Assembly: GCA_900764725.1 (NCBI GenBank)
Contig: CAAFPB010000320.1
Span: 1-13,266 of the forward strand
Length of the DNA: 13,266 nucleotides
Origin: an uncultured Catenibacterium sp.
GTDB lineage: Bacteria > Bacillota_I > Bacilli_A > Erysipelotrichales > Coprobacillaceae
Direction of reading: 5' to 3'
Below are positions 1 through 6,818 of the stretch, in pieces. The notes below the pieces were generated by a model. It did no database searches, was not told the origin of the DNA, and saw only the letters and a list, made by a program, of their open reading frames with translations. Each line of letters opens with the position of its first letter. Positions within the stretch are counted from its first letter, which is position 1. Both the position numbers and the translations under genes were made by a program.

Positions 1-396
1 CTCTATTAGACCCCTTTTTGCCCTAAAATTACCTTTTATTTAGCACACTGCTATAATAATATATACAATAAACAAAGAAACAATCAACAACAACATGGGG
101 GTGATGGTGATTTTTGATGTTTTTTCAGAGAAATCGATGATTTTTGACTTGTAGGGGCGGGGGGACAAGCCCCCCTGATCCTCATTCTTGCTTCTGGGTG
201 GCTATAGCTTGCTTGTTCGTTGATGAGTGTGCGCTGACTTTCTGATAACGTGCAAGAAACAGACAGTTTTTGTGTGTGTCAAATCTTTTTACTTTTATAC
301 TTTTTGAGAGATAGTACTCTACTATTATAGTCAAAACGGACATATAGGTTTGGTTGTACCTATTGACGATAGAGAAGAGACCGGGAACTAGCGTTA
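1..396. other. Intergenic left edge with GC hairpin and small palindromes
   Basis: I see no convincing gene here. The stretch lies downstream of the recombinase gene at 397-1050. It contains the 10-bp direct repeat TGATTTTTGA at 108-117 and 138-147, a G6/C6 hairpin at 159-175 (separate entry), and overlapping palindromes at 311-331 (ATAGTA-ctc-TACTAT and ACTAT-t-ATAGT). A TAnnTTTG-like box lies at 345-352 on the + strand without a matching TTTG at the right distance; if active it would make antisense RNA to the recombinase. Function is unknown. Confidence 0.5.
148..175. repeat. GC-rich inverted repeat G6-ACAAG-C6 with a competing CTTGT
   Basis: GGGGGG at 159-164 can pair with CCCCCC at 170-175 around the loop ACAAG (165-169). 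The loop is itself complementary to CTTGT at 148-152, so a second fold or pseudoknot is possible. It stands out as the only strongly GC-rich block in an AT-rich neighbourhood. No U-tract follows on either strand, so it is a poor intrinsic terminator. In a mobilization module, a recognition site for DNA processing is possible but unproven. Confidence 0.5.
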
Positions 397-1050
397 CTAG
401 TCTTTCTGCTGAAGGTTTATCTTGAAGATCTTCTTCACTTTTGCAACTGTTCCTGGTGCCACGTCACAAAGCTTTGCGACTTTGACGATGCTCAAACCTG
501 CTTTGAGTTCTTTGATTACTTGCTTGTATTCTTGCTCCAGCTGCTCTGTTGTTTTGGTGCTTCCTTTCTTTCTGCCAACCTTGCCTCCCTTTGCTCGGTA
601 GTTATTATAACCGGATTTGAGGCGTTCCTTGATGACTGTTCTTTCGTTCTCAGCAAACTTGCTGAACATAGCAAAGAGCATCGTGAAAAGAGTATTCTCG
701 CTGCCATCTTTGTTAAACATACTTAGGTTTTCTCGCAAGAAGTAAACGTTCAAGTGGTGGTCATGAAAGAACTTGGCCAACTCGGTCATTTCCCAGACAT
801 CACGTCCCAATCTTGACACTTCCGACATTAAAACACAGTTTACGTTTTTATTTACAACTGTGCAGTATCTCAAACATTCCTGCAAGAATCGTCTTTCTGA
901 GTTTGGGGTTGCTCCAGACTGATAGTCCTGAAAGACCTTTGCAATTTCTATGTTATATTCCTTTGCAAATTCTGTCAGTTCTTTAACTTGTCGGTCTGTG
1001 TCCTGCTTACCAGTTGATGTTGACACTCTTGCGTATATTACTGCTACCAT
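397..1050 (-). CDS. Small serine recombinase (resolvase/invertase family)
   Basis: The 217-residue protein has the full small serine recombinase layout. The nucleophile motif YARVST places the catalytic serine at residue 10. The conserved SRLGRD block is at 79-84, the long dimerization helix with NERTVIKERL at about 135-144, and a C-terminal Hin/resolvase-type helix-turn-helix at about 184-208 (GLSIVKVAKL...PGTVAKV). The length is normal for resolvases and invertases, and the motifs seen are intact. Such enzymes bind short inverted sites, cut both strands and exchange them, for example to resolve plasmid multimers or invert segments. The gene diverges from the mobilization operon, so a role in maintaining that element is likely. 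A 33-bp inverted repeat sits just upstream. Which reaction it carries out cannot be read from the protein. Confidence 0.92.
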   Translation of the reverse strand: MVAVIYARVSTSTGKQDTDRQVKELTEFAKEYNIEIAKVFQDYQSGATPNSERRFLQECLRYCTVVNKNVNCVLMSEVSRLGRDVWEMTELAKFFHDHHLNVYFLRENLSMFNKDGSENTLFTMLFAMFSKFAENERTVIKERLKSGYNNYRAKGGKVGRKKGSTKTTEQLEQEYKQVIKELKAGLSIVKVAKLCDVAPGTVAKVKKIFKINLQQKD

Positions 1051-1083
1051 AATCGTTTTATTATAAATTAATCCAAAGGATTT

Positions 1084-1137
1084 CTTTGTATTGTTTTATA
1101 CCAAGAAAATACAAAGGTACAAAGATTTTTTTGTATT
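1084..1137. promoter_or_regulatory. Recombinase upstream region: -7 box and candidate res/operator site
   Basis: On the minus strand TACCTTTG (1119-1112) matches the Bacteroidetes -7 consensus TAnnTTTG, about 60 nt before the recombinase start; no good -33 TTTG is seen. CTTTGTATT (1084-1092) and AATACAAAG (1108-1116) form a perfect 9-bp inverted repeat spanning 33 bp, and TTTTGTATT (1129-1137) repeats the left arm a third time. The span is close to that of a resolvase dimer subsite, and one arm overlaps the -7 box, so binding by the recombinase could give both recombination and autoregulation. That role is inferred. Confidence 0.5.
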
Positions 1138-1192
1138 GCCGATTTTCTTATGTTATTTTTCTCAAAAAGACGAGGTCTTCTGTTTCCGCTTC

Positions 1193-1223
1193 AACTTGAA
1201 ATGTTATTTTGGCATTTCAAGTT
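1193..1223. repeat. Perfect 11-bp hairpin, candidate oriT element or terminator
   Basis: AACTTGAAATG (1193-1203) and CATTTCAAGTT (1213-1223) are perfectly complementary around a 9-nt loop, with a T-run directly after on the + strand. It lies in the 495-bp divergent gap between the recombinase and the mobilization operon, where oriT inverted repeats are usually found. No + strand gene ends upstream, so a terminator role is less obvious. The remainder of 1051-1545 holds further small palindromes, ATTGTT-a-AACAAT (1465-1477) and TGCGAGC/GCTCGCA (1482-1488/1523-1529), and no gene. Confidence 0.4.
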
Positions 1224-1384
1224 TTTCAAGCTCTTCCTGTTTCCCCCTTCTCTCTTCCTGTTTCTTTCTATCTATCTCTTCTGGTCTTTCTGACAAGTTC
1301 TAACGAAGAAGTAACAACAAGTCTTAAAACGAAGCTCGCTATCTTTAATGATGCTTAAATGTTCGCTTTACTTAGAGAGTTTTC

Positions 1385-1422
1385 TTTGCTGATACAGAGA
1401 ATTTTACTATCTTTGTAGTAAA
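1385..1422 (+). promoter_or_regulatory. Promoter of the mobilization operon with overlapping palindrome
   Basis: TTTG (1385-1388), 19 nt, then TATCTTTG (1408-1415) is an exact match to the Bacteroidetes sigma consensus. Transcription should start near 1420, leaving a leader of about 125 nt before the ATG at 1546. TTTACTA (1403-1409) and TAGTAAA (1416-1422) form a 7-bp inverted repeat that straddles the -7 box. A bound dimeric protein would block the promoter; the RHH protein encoded first in the operon is the obvious candidate autorepressor. Confidence 0.75.
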
Positions 1423-1545
1423 GTTTTTATAGAGCAAAAGTAATGTACTATTGCAAGTTGGGGTATTGTTAAACAATTCTCTGCGAGCAATGGTTTAAAA
1501 TACAGAACTTGATTACTCGCAAGCTCGCAATAAAATGTATGAATA

Positions 1546-2235
1546 ATGGAAGAAAAGAAAGAAACAATATATCGCTTCAACGGTGACGAGGCTTTACAGA
1601 AAACTTCGCCTGGCAAGGCGTTTTACCTGGTAACAGAAGATGTTGCTTCTGGTAAATCCAAGAAGGTATTTATGCCTATATTGGTATTGGACGTTCATAT
1701 TAGTGGAGGTCCAGAACGGTTCTACATACATGCTTTCATTTGCAAAAAAACGAAGAATGCTTATCAGGGATTGAAGTATGAAATAACAGCAGATGAGTAT
1801 CAGAAGTTTCAGCAGTACAAAGGAGACAAGCGAAGAATAAATCTTCTCTTGAAAGCTTCTGGTGGTTCCCTTGTTGTGAAGAAAAATGCGGCAACCGTAA
1901 TCAAGGGAATAAGAATGACTGCAGAACTTGCTGATGAGCTTACAGCGAATGCTGCTAAGTGCAATATGTCTTTTTCAGACTATTGTAGAACGTTGCTGCA
2001 AGGCAAAACTCCTACGGTGGCACTGACTCCTGACGAAATGGAAGTAATGAAAAATATTGTACAATATCGAACTGATGTAATGAAGTTTGCTGGAGCATAC
2101 TTTAAGGTTCTTCGTGGTGTCCCAAACAGCGAAAGACCAAACTATATAGTCGCCGGAGAAAGCTTTTCCTTTTGGAGAACATATATACAGAAAGGGTTAA
2201 AGTGTTTGGATCGTCTCATTGATAAATGTAAGTGA
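1546..2235 (+). CDS. MobC-like relaxosome protein with RHH domain
   Basis: The protein has 229 residues. Residues about 119-152 (KGIRMTAELADEL...MSFSDYCRTLL) have the pattern of the ribbon-helix-helix domain of MobC-type mobilization proteins, and the helical tail (165-229) also fits. Family members bind oriT and help the relaxase reach its nick site. It is longer than typical MobC proteins (about 110-140 residues): the first 115 residues are an extra, probably beta-rich region I do not recognise. It is the first gene of the operon, 125 nt from a consensus promoter. Its TGA at 2233-2235 lies one base before the ATG of the relaxase, so the two are probably translationally coupled. The family call rests on the RHH region and on context. 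Confidence 0.75.
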   Translation: MEEKKETIYRFNGDEALQKTSPGKAFYLVTEDVASGKSKKVFMPILVLDVHISGGPERFYIHAFICKKTKNAYQGLKYEITADEYQKFQQYKGDKRRINLLLKASGGSLVVKKNAATVIKGIRMTAELADELTANAAKCNMSFSDYCRTLLQGKTPTVALTPDEMEVMKNIVQYRTDVMKFAGAYFKVLRGVPNSERPNYIVAGESFSFWRTYIQKGLKCLDRLIDKCK

Positions 2236-2236
2236 T

Positions 2237-3559
2237 ATGGTTATTAAAATACAAACGGCAGATAGTAGTCATGGGCACAATGCCATCAACTATGCTATGA
2301 ACAAAAAAGCGGATGATGGTCGGAAACCTGAATTTATCACTGCTGGCAATATGATATGGGATAATATTTTTGGTGACCCGATAGAGCCTCGTGCCGTATG
2401 GGACTATATGAAGATGAGACAGAAAAACTGTGGAAGGAAAATTGAAAATCCGTTTTTTCACATTGAACTTTGCCCATCAAAGGAAGAAAGTGCCGGCTTT
2501 GCGAAGTCTGACTGGATAAAGCTTATAGACGATTCTATTAGAAATCTAAGCACTCCTTTTGTTTCTAAAAGAAGAGGAAAGATAAAAGGGTGGGATATAA
2601 AGAACTCGCAATGGGTTGCGTGTCTTCATACAGATACTGACAAGCCTCATATTCATTTGATATTAAATCGTATCACAGAGGATAATAAAGTTCTTGATGA
2701 TACTCAATATAAAGATAGAGCAAAGCAAGCTGCGAATAGACTTGCTGTTGAGCGAGGGTGGACCAAGGCAGAGAGTGTTGGTGAGCGTGATGGGGCAGAA
2801 CGAAAGAACAGGATACATAAAGATGCAATAGATGTATTGGCATGTATGAATAAGTTTAATCTGGAGAGATACTTTGAAGGCATGCGCTCTCGTGGTTGGA
2901 TCATCGATGCTAAGTATGATTCAAAGGGAATCTGCCGAGGCTATTCTATTGGAGAACGTCTCTTCAAGGCTGATGGGAGTTTGTCTAGTACGATTCTTGT
3001 GCAGTCTTCGAAACTAGGCTTTGGACGTGACTTGATGGTATCGAAGCTTCAGGGAACCTGGAACAGATTGCATCGTCCGCAAATCCAGAGGGGTGATAAT
3101 GTATCATCTGCAGGTAGAGGTTCCTCTATGCCTACATATAATAATGTAGAGAATAACCCTGCAAAAAGAGAAGAGCTTCCTAAGATGCCTCAGTGGAAGT
3201 GCTCTGCTCGTGCAGCTAAGCAGAACTGGAACGATGAAGAGATAATGAATGTTCGTATTCCTGATGCAGCTTTTGATATCATCAATAAGTTGGTGGAGTC
3301 AGTCGATAAACTTGATTATCTCAATCCAAACTCTGAAATTCCAGAGCGAATGCAAATGTTGGCGGTTGCAGTGTTCGAGTTCTGTACTGCTGCAAATGTG
3401 TATCCTTCTTCTTCTGGCGGCGGTGGAGGGTCCAGCAATGATCTTCGCTGGGATGGAAAGACGGAAGACGAATTGCAGCGGATGGCTGCGGCTGCTGCTC
3501 GTAAGGCAGTAGGGCGTTGTATGAGGCATTTGACGAAGAAGCGTGGCATGAGAAGATAA
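2237..3559 (+). CDS. Relaxase / mobilization nuclease (MobA/VirD2-type fold)
   Basis: This is the DNA-nicking enzyme of the mobilization module; it should cut oriT and remain bound to the 5' end of the transferred strand. From the ATG at 2237 it has 440 residues. A tyrosine in motif NAINYAMNKK (Tyr19) is the likely nucleophile. The metal-binding histidine triad is clear in HTDTDKPHIHLILNR (His131, His138, His140, followed by Asn144). The region after residue about 290 is not obviously catalytic and includes a Ser/Gly-rich linker (SSSGGGGGSS) and a basic C-terminus (KKRGMRR). An in-frame TTG at 2219 overlaps the upstream gene; I prefer the ATG because it sits one base after the upstream stop and starts at the typical hydrophobic strand VIKIQ. 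The subfamily is not settled. Confidence 0.88.
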   Translation: MVIKIQTADSSHGHNAINYAMNKKADDGRKPEFITAGNMIWDNIFGDPIEPRAVWDYMKMRQKNCGRKIENPFFHIELCPSKEESAGFAKSDWIKLIDDSIRNLSTPFVSKRRGKIKGWDIKNSQWVACLHTDTDKPHIHLILNRITEDNKVLDDTQYKDRAKQAANRLAVERGWTKAESVGERDGAERKNRIHKDAIDVLACMNKFNLERYFEGMRSRGWIIDAKYDSKGICRGYSIGERLFKADGSLSSTILVQSSKLGFGRDLMVSKLQGTWNRLHRPQIQRGDNVSSAGRGSSMPTYNNVENNPAKREELPKMPQWKCSARAAKQNWNDEEIMNVRIPDAAFDIINKLVESVDKLDYLNPNSEIPERMQMLAVAVFEFCTAANVYPSSSGGGGGSSNDLRWDGKTEDELQRMAAAAARKAVGRCMRHLTKKRGMRR

Positions 3560-3574
3560 TAGAGATAGAAGAAT

Positions 3575-3630
3575 AAATGTAGTTGTGCTTTTTGAATTAA
3601 GGTATTATGCCTTTAAGCACAACTGCATTT
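3575..3630 (+). repeat. Intercistronic long hairpin, 16-bp arms
   Basis: AAATGTAGTTGTGCTT (3575-3590) pairs with AAGCACAACTGCATTT (3615-3630); the only non-Watson-Crick position is a U-G wobble (3580/3625). A small inner stem (AAGG 3599-3602 with CCTT 3610-3613) tops it. It lies between the relaxase stop and the next ATG at 3661. There is no U-run after it, so it is more likely an RNA stability, processing or attenuation element, or a protein- or DNA-processing site, than a full terminator. Confidence 0.7.
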
Positions 3631-3660
3631 GATAGTATAATTATAATAAAATTAATAAAG

Positions 3661-4380
3661 ATGGCAAGAAATGATTATAATTTTGAGATGGAAGATGTAG
3701 CTGAAGATGTTCAGTCACCTCAGGAGAAGGTTGCGTCTTCTGTAGAGAATAAAGATAATAGCAATGTTGACAATAGCTATGAGCGCAAACGCCTGGAAAG
3801 CAATCTTGCGCTTTTGAAGGAAGTTGAAGAACTTGCTAGAAGCATAAATGAGAAATATAATGAAATAAATGCGATGTATGAAACTGCAATTGGAAATGAA
3901 AGAGATCGGTTGCAGGGACTAAAAAATATTCTGGAGCAATGCGAAAGCATGTATTCAAATATTTCTTCTTATATTGACAGTGCTAAGAATGCTTTAGCAA
4001 ACATAACTGTTACTATTTCTGAAGAAGCACGTGACAACATCAAGGAAAGCGTGCAGAAGGGCGTACAGGAAGCTTATGCTGATGAACGTAAGAAACATAT
4101 TGATGAGCTAGAGACATACAAGAAAGAGTTTCTTGTTAGTTTCAAGAGAGACATAAATAATGCAGCTTTAGAAGTCGTAGATGATGTAAGAAAGTCGTAT
4201 AAATGTATGTTTTGGAGAACATTCATTATTGCTACTGCATGTATGTGTATAACGCTAACTGCACTGATTAAAATATTTGGTGATGCTTATGCGTGGCTAG
4301 CCATTGTCGGAATACTGCTTGTCGGTGTAGATTTTTGTGTTTGGATATATCGTTATTCGAAAATGTTTGGCTCTAAATGA
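3661..4380 (+). CDS. Coiled-coil protein with two C-terminal membrane helices
   Basis: I do not recognise the family. The 239-residue protein starts with an acidic, Asn/Ser-rich segment (1-40), then a long charged heptad-like helical region (about 42-180: ERKRLESNLALLKEVEEL..., DERKKHIDELETYKKEF), then two hydrophobic helices at about 184-206 and 211-230, and a short basic end. It should be an inner-membrane protein with a cytoplasmic coiled coil. The ATG at 3661 was chosen over the in-frame 3607 because 3607 lies inside the loop of the 3575-3630 hairpin and would add an odd Ile-rich leader. As the third gene after RHH protein and relaxase, it may tether the relaxosome to the membrane or to a helper secretion channel; that role is inference. 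Confidence 0.75.
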   Translation: MARNDYNFEMEDVAEDVQSPQEKVASSVENKDNSNVDNSYERKRLESNLALLKEVEELARSINEKYNEINAMYETAIGNERDRLQGLKNILEQCESMYSNISSYIDSAKNALANITVTISEEARDNIKESVQKGVQEAYADERKKHIDELETYKKEFLVSFKRDINNAALEVVDDVRKSYKCMFWRTFIIATACMCITLTALIKIFGDAYAWLAIVGILLVGVDFCVWIYRYSKMFGSK

Positions 4381-4390
4381 TGTGCATGGT

Positions 4391-4840
4391 ATGGAAAAAA
4401 TGAATCAAGATATACCTTTTGAGCATCAGATGATGTTCATCATCCGAGATTACGACCGCAAGGTTGAAGAGAACATGGAACTTCGCAAGGAAGTGGAAGA
4501 ACTATCTGCAGCCCTGGAAAAGCAGGGAGTTCAACTGCATGATGCGAAAGTTGATTTGAAAAATGAAATTAAAAAGGAAGAGGAGGTGGAAAAGGCTCTG
4601 AAAAAGAAGCCACCATTCGATGAGAAAGTTCTTCAGAAGCAAATGACAGATTTGAAGAAGAAAAACAAAATACTGTCCAAGCAAGTTAATCAACTTCACA
4701 GAACTCTACAGTATGTACGTAACAGAACGTGGACGTTGTTGGAAGAGAATTTTATTCCGGAGTTGGAAAAACTGGAATTGCAAATGAGGGAAACTTTGGA
4801 GAAATATGAAGAAATGGCTTGGGATCTTCATCAGAAATGA
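4391..4840 (+). CDS. Small cytoplasmic coiled-coil protein of the mobilization operon
   Basis: The 149-residue protein is almost entirely predicted coiled coil (about 20-140), rich in Glu and Lys (EENMELRKEVEELSAALEKQ, KKKNKILSKQVNQLHRTL), with no membrane segment and no motif I recognise. The ATG at 4391 follows the previous stop by 10 nt; an open frame continues back to 4337 but overlaps the membrane gene. It is the last gene before the terminator at 4925-4950. Small coiled-coil accessory proteins are common in mobilization operons, and pairing with the membrane-anchored coiled-coil protein encoded just upstream is plausible. No activity can be assigned. Confidence 0.7.
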   Translation: MEKMNQDIPFEHQMMFIIRDYDRKVEENMELRKEVEELSAALEKQGVQLHDAKVDLKNEIKKEEEVEKALKKKPPFDEKVLQKQMTDLKKKNKILSKQVNQLHRTLQYVRNRTWTLLEENFIPELEKLELQMRETLEKYEEMAWDLHQK

Positions 4841-4924
4841 GTTTCTTTGCAGATAAGTAAACGCAGGCGTTCACAGAACTTATTCTATGTCGTGTACATC
4901 TGTAAATCGACCAAACAAGAGGGT

Positions 4925-4955
4925 AGAGGTGGAGAGTATTCTCCACCTCTTTATA
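4925..4955 (+). terminator. Intrinsic terminator of the mobilization operon
   Basis: AGAGGTGGAGA (4925-4935) pairs perfectly with TCTCCACCTCT (4940-4950) around the tetraloop GTAT, and TTATA follows. The stem is the strongest in the intergenic region, 85 nt after the last operon stop. The U-tract is short, so termination may be incomplete or the hairpin may also block convergent transcription from the lipoprotein gene. Confidence 0.75.
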
Positions 4956-4960
4956 GGTAA

Positions 4961-5127
4961 AGCCCTCGACACCTTAGCGTCAAGGGCAAGCCTATCTGTC
5001 ACGTCCTGTCTCAGTAATGAGGCAAACACGAACTTAATCGCACACAACAACGATAGGCTTCCGCTGAGAACGTCCAGCCTCAGTGAAGAGACAAAAACTA
5101 ACTTAATAGCACATAACAACAGCGGAA
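4961..5127 (-). repeat. Structured repeat, copy A (two tandem stem units plus end hairpin)
   Basis: Read on the minus strand, unit 1 is closed by TTCCGCTG/CAGCGGAA (plus coordinates 5059-5066 with 5120-5127) and unit 2 by AAGCCTATC/GATAGGCTT (4988-4996 with 5052-5060). Both enclose the same internal blocks: GTTGTTRTGTGC near the 5' side and GGACGT near the 3' side, so the loop is kept while the closing stem changes. An imperfect hairpin GCCCT...AGGGC (4962-4966/4983-4987) follows. A near-identical copy lies at 6794-6938. Copy A begins about 78 nt after the stop of the lipoprotein gene. It may be a 3' UTR RNA or a dispersed repeat; the strand is inferred from the end hairpin in copy B. Confidence 0.75.
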
Positions 5128-5204
5128 TTTCAAATATAAGCAGGACTTCTTGTGAGAATTCGATTTACGCACTTATTTGTATAAGTAAGTTTTGCTGATG
5201 AAGT

Positions 5205-6482
5205 TTAATATAACTTTGCACCTAAAGCGTTAAGGGCGAGTTCTGCACTAGAAAATAACATGTAATTTGCCCCACTCATAGTTCCTCTGCCAAACAATTC
5301 TCCACAAACCCTTTTTGTGTTTTTGTCGTATATTATACCTCCACTATCGCCACTTTGAGGTAATGCACTAGTGGATTGATTGTTAAGTTTTGCATATACC
5401 ATTTTTTTTAGAGAAACAGTATATGTTCCTGCGACTGTTTTTACGCTTTTTTCATAAGTAACATTTATAGTCGTAACTTTGGCTTCAATTGCTTTTTTTG
5501 TTGTAGCTCCTTCCAAGATTACATTTCTATTTGTGAGACTACTATTTGGGAAAACATTGCTTCTATCCATATTTGATTTGGTCCATTGTGTGACATTGGT
5601 AGGGTAAAATAAGGCATAGTTTACTTTTACGAAAGCAGCCTCTGCATTTGGACCTAATGTCGTTTTTGATGATGTTCCACATAATTTTGAATTATAATAG
5701 ACTGATATACCTGAAGTTGGTAAACAATGAGCTGCAGTAATAAAGCCGTGGTCATTTCCTAGTATAGCTCTGAATCCAACAGAACCTATCGCTGTTGTTT
5801 TGTTATAAGTGCAAGAGATTTTAGCCCCTAAGAAGATGTTTGTTAGTGAAGATGTTGCTCTTGTTGTATTGTAAGAAGATATTGTATCTGCCAAGATATA
5901 GCTTAGGTCTTCTTCCATTTGCATTTCTTCGAATGTTATCATAGGTGAGTCTATGATATTCTTTTTGAAATCAGCAATACTTTTTGTAGAAAGACTTCCT
6001 AAAAAAACAACAATTTTATTCTTTTCTATATTAATACCTGTTGAAACCCAATTAATTTCTTTTCGCAAAGTAGGGTTTTCAAAGTAATATTTGTCGAGAT
6101 TTTCTTTTAATTCATTTAATTCGTTCAAAGAATATGTGCATGATTTAAAAAATAAATTTGGATGTTTTCCAATTCTGTTATAAATATCAGAAATTCCATT
6201 TTTATTCATATCTTTAACAAAAATAACAAGACTATCTTTAGAGTCAGTGTAACTTCCACCAAAATATGTTGGATAAGAATCTTCCTCATCCAAATCTGTT
6301 CTAGTTATATTAGAAGAGAAAGAATTGTATAAATCTTCATTTAAAGACAATGATATATCCTCTTCCGTTTGTTTTAACGTACTAGTTTTTGACCCATTAT
6401 TTGCTAAAGGGTCATTAGAACAAGATATAAAAACACAAAATAATAAAGCGAAGACAAAAATATAAAATCTATAATATCCCAT
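5205..6482 (-). CDS. Secreted lipoprotein with trypsin-like serine protease domain
   Basis: The 425-residue protein starts with a hydrophobic signal and a lipobox-like VFIS-C (Cys21), so it should be a lipoprotein; acidic residue Asp24 follows shortly, as in many surface-exported Bacteroidetes lipoproteins. Residues about 80-200 resemble a propeptide of alpha-lytic-type proteases. The C-terminal domain has TAAHC (His252) and SGDSGG (Ser380), the hallmark histidine and serine of chymotrypsin-fold proteases, plus Cys253 and Cys268 that could form the usual disulfide. The aspartate expected near residue 281 is a glutamate (NAEAAFV), so activity is uncertain. It is convergent with the mobilization operon and followed by repeat copy A. 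It probably processes itself and acts outside the cell; the substrate is unknown. Confidence 0.82.
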   Translation of the reverse strand: MGYYRFYIFVFALLFCVFISCSNDPLANNGSKTSTLKQTEEDISLSLNEDLYNSFSSNITRTDLDEEDSYPTYFGGSYTDSKDSLVIFVKDMNKNGISDIYNRIGKHPNLFFKSCTYSLNELNELKENLDKYYFENPTLRKEINWVSTGINIEKNKIVVFLGSLSTKSIADFKKNIIDSPMITFEEMQMEEDLSYILADTISSYNTTRATSSLTNIFLGAKISCTYNKTTAIGSVGFRAILGNDHGFITAAHCLPTSGISVYYNSKLCGTSSKTTLGPNAEAAFVKVNYALFYPTNVTQWTKSNMDRSNVFPNSSLTNRNVILEGATTKKAIEAKVTTINVTYEKSVKTVAGTYTVSLKKMVYAKLNNQSTSALPQSGDSGGIIYDKNTKRVCGELFGRGTMSGANYMLFSSAELALNALGAKLY

Positions 6483-6511
6483 AATTGAAAATTTTTTGTT
6501 AGTATATAATG

Positions 6512-6544
6512 CAAAAATAATAGTTTTTTGCGTTAGTTGTGCAA
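6512..6544 (-). promoter_or_regulatory. Possible promoter of the lipoprotein gene
   Basis: On the minus strand TATTTTTG (6519-6512) fits TAnnTTTG, about 30 nt before the start codon, with a weak TTGC (6544-6541) 21 nt upstream in place of TTTG. A small inverted repeat ACGTA-attTG-TACGT (6562-6566/6572-6576) lies just beyond it. Confidence 0.45.
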
Positions 6545-6548
6545 TAAA

Positions 6549-6713
6549 TTATATAATTTTAACGTAATTTGTACGTAAAAACAACAAAATGTACTTTGTT
6601 ATACAGAATGTTCCTACAGGGATTGCTGTAGCAGAGATGATGGACATGTAGAAGATGCTATTCTGATTCTGCCTCTGATGCCGTAACCTCCAAAAGTTAT
6701 CTTTGATTGCCAT
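6549..6713 (-). CDS. Possible small membrane protein, 54 residues
   Basis: An open frame starting MAIKDNFWRLRHQRQ has a basic N-terminal part and one hydrophobic stretch (about 19-46, SIFYMSIISATAIPVG...). It sits between the lipoprotein promoter region and repeat copy B, on the same strand as both neighbouring genes. There is no recognisable ribosome-binding site, promoter or family. It may be a genuine small membrane protein, the remnant of a larger decayed gene, or chance. Confidence 0.25.
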   Translation of the reverse strand: MAIKDNFWRLRHQRQNQNSIFYMSIISATAIPVGTFCITKYILLFLRTNYVKII

Positions 6714-6783
6714 ACTTGTGTCCAGTGAAAGCTACATATCCTCTTTTCTTTGGTAAGTAAAATGATTCAGTTACAAATTCTAA

Positions 6784-6818
6784 AACAATAAAAGCCCTCG
6801 ATGCCAAAGCACCGAGGG
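6784..6818 (-). terminator. Terminator-like hairpin ending repeat copy B
   Basis: CCCTCGATGC (6795-6804) and GCACCGAGGG (6809-6818) pair with one A/C mismatch around a 4-nt loop. On the minus strand a T-rich stretch (CTTTTATTGTTTT) follows, as in an intrinsic terminator. It would end transcripts from the 7024-8123 operon, and gives the repeat its most likely orientation. Confidence 0.7.

Noticed and set aside
151..175. G-quadruplex
   Set aside because: Only two G-runs are present; a hairpin explains the block better.
520..726. + strand open frame inside the recombinase gene
   Set aside because: Shadow of the strongly supported recombinase on the other strand.
4961..5127. CRISPR array
   Set aside because: Only two tandem units in copy A, with no regular spacers and no cas genes; the units are closed by different stems.
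4880..5198. Open frames on both strands across repeat copy A, and a 97-codon frame across copy B
   Set aside because: They are translations of the repeat (shared LLCAIKFVFASLLR segment) with no start signals; the conservation is structural at the nucleotide level.
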